Source: JANNOG01 sp964516515 (GTDB taxonomy: Bacteria > Actinomycetota > Actinomycetes > Actinomycetales > JBBAYJ01). Taken from it: DNA of 17,437 nucleotides. Both the position numbers and the translations under genes were made by a program. Position 1 is the first letter of the stretch. Every line of letters begins with the position of its first letter. Where the stretch lies: NCBI GenBank assembly GCA_964516515.1, contig CAZEYA010000068.1:1-17437 (forward strand). The letters run 5' to 3'. Below are positions 14,162 to 17,437 of the stretch, piece after piece. The notes beneath the pieces were generated by a model, which did not search any database, was not told the DNA's origin, and saw only the letters and a program-made list of their open reading frames with translations.

Positions 14162-15493
14162 TCAGACGAGGGCGGTGGCGATCGCAGGGAAGACAGCCAC
14201 CAGGACAAGGCAGAGGACCTGCAATCCTATGAACGGCAGCGCGCCGCGGTGGATGGACACCGTCGACACCTCCCGGGGTGCCACACCCTGCAGGTAGAAG
14301 AGCGAGAAACCCACGGGAGGCGACATGAACGCCATATTGAGGTTGATCGCCATGAGCACTGCGAACCAGATGAGCTCGGTGTCGGAGAATCCCAGGGCGA
14401 TCATCGCGGGCAAGAAGATGGGGACGACGATGAAGGTGATCTCCAGGAATTCGAGAACCAGTCCCAGCAGGAACACCACGAGCATGGCGACGAGGATGAA
14501 CGTCCATGCCCCGCCCGGGACACTGGACAACCAGCGCCCGGCTGCGTCCTGGCCACCGAGGCGCTCGAAGACCAGCCGGAAGAACGAGGCGGTGAGCAGC
14601 AGTGTCATGACCAGGACGACGATCCGTGCGGTGGACTCGGCGGCCTCGCGCAGCATCCGCCACGAGAACTTGCGGTAGATGACGGCGAGCACCAGCGCGC
14701 CGAGGGCGCCGACGGCACCGGATTCCGACGGGGTGGCGATCCCGCCGAAGATGGCGTAGAGCACCGTCACGATGAGCAGCAGCGCGGGCACCATCGAGAC
14801 CAGCACCTCGCGGGCGACCTGCCGCGCACCGACGCCGCGCTGGTCGGCCGGGATGGCGGGCAGCTTGGCCGGCGAGCGCAGCGCGACCACAACGAGGTAG
14901 AGGACGTAGAGCGCCGAGAGCAGCAGACCGGGCAGCAGCGCCCCCCGGAACAGCCCCAGCACCGAGATCTGCATCTGCTGGGCCAGCAGGATCAGGACGA
15001 GGCTCGGCGGCACGAGTTGCGCGAGGGTGCCCGCCGCGACGATGGTCCCGGCCGCGATCTCGTGGTCGTAGCGGTACTTGACCATGGTTGGCAGGGCGAT
15101 CAGCCCCAGGACGATAACGGTCGCGGCGACCACACCGGTGGCCGCCGCCAGCAGTGTGCCGACGACGACGACCGCGATGGCCAGGCCGCCGCGAGCGCTG
15201 CCCATGAGCAGGCCGACCGTGTTCAGCAGCCGCTCGGCGACCCCGGAACCCTGCAGCAACGTCCCCATGAGGACGAAGAACGGGATGGCGAGCAGCGTCT
15301 GGTCCGACAGCGTCGGAAACCACCTCGCCGGCAGCAGCGTGTAGGCCGAGGGATCGAACTCACCGACCAGGATCCCGATCACCGAGAACACCAACGCGGT
15401 GGCGGCGAAGGCGTAGGCGACGTTGTAGCCGGTCAGCAGCAGCGCAAGGAACGCGGCGAACATGACGAAGGCGAGGATCACGCCGATGTCCAC
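14162..15493 (-). CDS. dctM: TRAP transporter large permease subunit
   Basis: This 443-residue integral membrane protein, with about a dozen hydrophobic segments, is the DctM/SiaM-type subunit that forms the sodium-driven translocation path. Visible family features include AIPFFVLMGTLLQGSGVAER near 70-90, AAATGVVAATVIVLGLIALP, GTLAQLVPPSLVLILLA with the PPS motif, and a symmetric second half with SPPVGFSLFYLQGVAP near the end. The length is close to the usual 425-445. GTG 15493 begins MDIGVILAF directly and lies 3 bases after the dctQ stop, so the two are translationally linked, with AAGGCGG upstream as a weak ribosome binding site. It ends 73 bases before dctP. The frame is intact with no missing motif. 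Confidence 0.9.
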   Translation of the reverse strand: MDIGVILAFVMFAAFLALLLTGYNVAYAFAATALVFSVIGILVGEFDPSAYTLLPARWFPTLSDQTLLAIPFFVLMGTLLQGSGVAERLLNTVGLLMGSARGGLAIAVVVVGTLLAAATGVVAATVIVLGLIALPTMVKYRYDHEIAAGTIVAAGTLAQLVPPSLVLILLAQQMQISVLGLFRGALLPGLLLSALYVLYLVVVALRSPAKLPAIPADQRGVGARQVAREVLVSMVPALLLIVTVLYAIFGGIATPSESGAVGALGALVLAVIYRKFSWRMLREAAESTARIVVLVMTLLLTASFFRLVFERLGGQDAAGRWLSSVPGGAWTFILVAMLVVFLLGLVLEFLEITFIVVPIFLPAMIALGFSDTELIWFAVLMAINLNMAFMSPPVGFSLFYLQGVAPREVSTVSIHRGALPFIGLQVLCLVLVAVFPAIATALV

Positions 15494-15496
15494 GAC

Positions 15497-16150
15497 TCAG
15501 ACCGCCTTGGCCAGATCGTCGGAGGCGGCGCGCGGTCCCAGGTCCGCTCGCCCCACCAGGACGAACACGTTCGCGATGACCTGGGCTGCGGTCTGGGCCA
15601 GCAGGGCGACGAAGCCCAGCCACAGCAGCAGCTTGATGGGACCCAGCGCCAAGCCGTCGGGGTTCGCCGAGCTCTCCCAGATCTGCCATACCTGCCACGT
15701 CTGCCACGAGCCGTCGAAGCCGCGGCCCAGCGCTGTCATCGCGAACGGCCACGTCACCGCGACGGCGATCGCACAGAACGGCAGGAAGAGCAGCAGGTGG
15801 ACGACGACGTCGAGGGCGGCCCGGCGTCGCGGCGCCCAGCGCCCGGAGAAGATGTCCACCCGGGGGTTGACCCCCTCCCTCATCCCGTACCCCAACCCCA
15901 CCAGGACGATCACGGCGAACAATTGCCACTGCAGGTCGACGTAGAGGTTGGTCACCAGTGTCTGACCTACGGTGCGCCCGACGTAGCGCAGCACCAGGTT
16001 GACGATCCCGACAACGAACAGGACCAGGACGGCGTACCGGGCGATCACGCCGCCCACGCCGCTGACCGCGTCAAGGACCCGCCGGACGCCCTGGAGGGCA
16101 TCGATCCACCGGGGTCCGTCGGTGCGCGGTGGGGCAGGCTGCTCGGACAT
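15497..16150 (-). CDS. dctQ: TRAP transporter small permease subunit
   Basis: This 217-residue protein has four predicted membrane helices (about 38-56, 72-88, 112-135, 173-196), the layout of DctQ small subunits, which scaffold the large permease. The loop after helix 2 has GMREGVNPRVDIF, the family's conserved HVRVD-like turn, here with Asn-Pro. The loop before helix 4 has an odd WQTWQVWQIW run encoded by a 9-base tandem repeat. ATG 16150 was chosen because GGAAGG sits 4 bases upstream. Upstream in-frame codons to 16240 are less protein-like and would cover a repeat-containing leader. It is first of the three transporter genes, 166 bases after the regulator gene. Confidence 0.88.
   Translation of the reverse strand: MSEQPAPPRTDGPRWIDALQGVRRVLDAVSGVGGVIARYAVLVLFVVGIVNLVLRYVGRTVGQTLVTNLYVDLQWQLFAVIVLVGLGYGMREGVNPRVDIFSGRWAPRRRAALDVVVHLLLFLPFCAIAVAVTWPFAMTALGRGFDGSWQTWQVWQIWESSANPDGLALGPIKLLLWLGFVALLAQTAAQVIANVFVLVGRADLGPRAASDDLAKAV
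15683..15709. repeat. 9-bp in-frame tandem repeat in dctQ
   Basis: Three 9-base units (CTGCCATAC, CTGCCACGT, CTGCCACGA) encode the WQ-x repeats of the DctQ loop just before its last helix. The repeat keeps the frame. Confidence 0.8.
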
Positions 16151-16166
16151 CGTCGTCCTTCCGTGG

Positions 16167-16215
16167 TGGTCACGGCTGTCGTAGCCGCGATGGTCACAGC
16201 GCTCGATGTAGCCGC
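16167..16215 (-). promoter_or_regulatory. Direct-repeat candidate operator ahead of dctQ
   Basis: TGGTCAC occurs at 16167-16173 and 16191-16197, and GTAGCCGC at 16181-16188 and 16208-16215, giving two similar blocks about 24-27 bases apart. They lie just upstream of the dctQ ribosome binding site. LytTR regulators bind direct repeats about two helical turns apart, so these are candidates for the adjacent regulator. They do not closely match a classic LytTR consensus, and their position implies a leader or overlapping site. Confidence 0.35.
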
Positions 16216-16316
16216 TCGCCGCCACCATGGCCGGGCGCACGCCACCGGGTCCACACCCCCGGAGTCACCGGTCGCTGAACGCGCAGCCCGCGCCGTTCGC
16301 CGGTGCCGGACGACCG

Positions 16317-17081
16317 TTAAGCGGTCACGTGGGCGAGCCCGTCAGCGAGCAGCCGCCAGTAGCGCCGGCTCACCGGGATCTCGTGGGAGTCCACGACGAC
16401 GGAACGGTGCCCGTTGGCGGAGCGGACCTCGCTGACCGCGCCGACCCGGACGAGGAAGCTGCGGTGGACTCTGACGAAGCCGTGGCCGGCCCAGGCGACC
16501 GACAGCACGGAGATGGATTCCCGAACGAGGTGGCTCTGCGGCCCGGCGTGCACCCGGACGTAATCGCCCTCACACCGGGCGAAGCGAACCTCGTCCCGCT
16601 CCACGAGACGGACGGTGGCGCCGGTGCGCGACGTCAGCCGGGGCAGGTCGTCGAGCACCGCAGCCGCCGCGCGCGCGGTCGCCTCGTCGCGCCCCCCGGC
16701 CGCCGCGGCGCGGACCCGTTCCAGCGAGCCGGTCAGCCGCCCCAGACTCACGGGTTTGAGCAGGTAGTCCACCGCCCCCAACTCGAACGCCTTCACCGCG
16801 TGCTGCTCGTGCGCCGTGACAAACACCAGCGCCGGCCTGCTGCGGTACTGCGCCAGCACGGTGGCCAGGTCGATCCCGTCGAGATCCGGCATCTGGATGT
16901 CGAGCAGCAGGGCGTCGAGGTCTGAACGCCGGTTCAGCACCCGCAGCGCCGCCGCGCCGTCAGCGGCAGTGACGACTTCGCAGACGTCGTCGCTGCGCCG
17001 GAGCAGACGCACGAGGTGAGCCAGCGCCTGTTCCTCGTCGTCGACGGCCAGGACACGCAGTCCCCGGCGGGGGGCGGACAT
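16317..17081 (-). CDS. LytTR-family response regulator
   Basis: The 254-residue protein has an N-terminal receiver domain (about 8-125) with the acidic pair Asp14-Asp15, phosphoacceptor Asp61 in LLLDIQMPDLDG, Thr89 and Lys109 in LLKPVSLGRL. An Ala-rich linker leads to a LytTR DNA-binding domain (about 152-250) with VRLVERDEVRFARCEGDYVR, then GFVRVHRSFLVRVGAVSEV and SHEIPVSRRYWRLL. All phosphorylation residues are present, so it should be functional. ATG 17081 starts 25 bases after the end of the kinase gene, forming a two-component pair. Its end lies 166 bases before the TRAP operon on the same strand, which makes that operon its likely target, by analogy with LytTR systems that control carboxylate (for example pyruvate) uptake. 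Confidence 0.92.
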   Translation of the reverse strand: MSAPRRGLRVLAVDDEEQALAHLVRLLRRSDDVCEVVTAADGAAALRVLNRRSDLDALLLDIQMPDLDGIDLATVLAQYRSRPALVFVTAHEQHAVKAFELGAVDYLLKPVSLGRLTGSLERVRAAAAGGRDEATARAAAAVLDDLPRLTSRTGATVRLVERDEVRFARCEGDYVRVHAGPQSHLVRESISVLSVAWAGHGFVRVHRSFLVRVGAVSEVRSANGHRSVVVDSHEIPVSRRYWRLLADGLAHVTA

Positions 17082-17106
17082 GCACCGAGGCTACGACGAG
17101 CGCCTG

Positions 17107-17437
17107 TTAGGCCCGTCGACGGTGCTTGGGAATGCGCATGGTCACAAGGGTGCCGGCATCGGGGGCAGTCGCCACGACGAGGCCGTAGGCCGGCCCATAC
17201 GCCGAGCGCAGCCGCTCGTCGACGGCGAGGATGCCCAGGTGGCGGGTGTCGCCGGTGCCGGCCAGGGCGCGCTCCAGCGCCGCGGGATCGGTGCCGACCC
17301 CGTCGTCCTCGACCGAGACATGGACCTCGGCGCCGCGGTCGTCGATTCGGATCCGCAACCGGCCACGGCCCGCCCGCCGCTCCAGCCCGTGCCGGATCGC
17401 GTTCTCCACGACGGGCTGCACGGTGAGGAAGGGGACC
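17107..17437 (-). CDS. LytS-type sensor histidine kinase, partial (C-terminal end)
   Basis: Only the last 109 codons are in the window, and the 5' end lies beyond 17437. The fragment begins VPFLTVQPVVENAIRHGLER, the N box and preceding motif of the HATPase domain in LytS/YehU-type kinases. It continues with VSVEDDGVGTDPAAL (G1 box), HLGILAVDERLRSAYG (G2-like box) and GTLVTMRIP. The stop at 17107-17109 is 25 bases before the LytTR regulator, so the two form one operon. The sensor domain and phosphoacceptor His are not visible, so the signal cannot be stated. Kinases of this class are often multi-helix membrane receptors. Confidence 0.88.
   Translation of the reverse strand, partial: VPFLTVQPVVENAIRHGLERRAGRGRLRIRIDDRGAEVHVSVEDDGVGTDPAALERALAGTGDTRHLGILAVDERLRSAYGPAYGLVVATAPDAGTLVTMRIPKHRRRA

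Noticed and set aside
13637..16435. Very long plus-strand open frame (over 900 codons) opposite the TRAP genes
   Set aside because: It is rich in His, Gln, Asp and Arg, as expected from antisense of GC-rich membrane genes. The three minus-strand TRAP proteins are clearly real.
1..17437. CRISPR arrays, tRNA and rRNA genes
   Set aside because: I found no regularly spaced repeat array of CRISPR type and no tRNA or rRNA signatures. The repeats present are short tandem or paired repeats.

Overview
The window is high-GC DNA (GC-rich third codon positions, many GTG starts, ATGA/GTGA gene overlaps, a MobA protein with a DUF6457-like tail, DesK-type and LytS-type sensor kinases). It looks like an actinomycete, possibly Pseudonocardiales. 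That placement is an impression from protein style, not a measured result.

The left two thirds (about 1-12735) mix intact genes with a dense set of broken ones. In order these are: an ISAs1-type transposase with a 10-bp duplication frameshift and two nonsense codons (47-1127, minus); a decayed DesK-like histidine kinase (1511-2047, minus); an intact DUF445 membrane protein (2172-3428, plus); nagA with an internal deletion and frameshift (3540-4599, plus); an intact four-gene cluster (4803-8705, plus); a C-terminal glycosyltransferase fragment (8695-9120, minus); an apparently intact mobA-DUF6457 gene (9135-10004, plus); an alcohol dehydrogenase remnant (10137-10560, minus); an acidic orphan protein (10701-11330, plus); an IS3-type transposase scrap (11541-11674, minus); the coupled ends of a type III-like restriction-modification pair (11907-12445, minus); and a frameshifted VOC/glyoxalase fragment (12440-12735, plus). 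At least eight broken genes in 12.7 kb, including two transposon remnants, mark this as an eroding accessory or junction region.

The intact cluster at 4803-8705 encodes, in order, a two-helix membrane protein with a coiled-coil tail (XpaC-like in layout), a TelA/KlaA family protein, a lipoprotein fusing a solute-binding-like domain to a von Willebrand A domain with a complete metal site, and a small membrane-anchored protein that looks like a VWA domain without its metal site. Gaps of 13, -4 and 3 bases point to one transcript. It is the best candidate for a poorly described system: an envelope complex joining a cytoplasmic TelA protein to an extracytoplasmic, metal-dependent sensor or adhesion lipoprotein.

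The right end (12817-17437, all minus strand) is a coherent intact locus. A LytS-type histidine kinase (partial, runs off the window) and a LytTR response regulator lie upstream of a TRAP transporter in the order dctQ-dctM-dctP. The binding protein resembles the TakP (2-oxo acid) branch. This suggests a carboxylate uptake system controlled by its own two-component system, with a direct-repeat candidate operator ahead of dctQ and a long hairpin after dctP.
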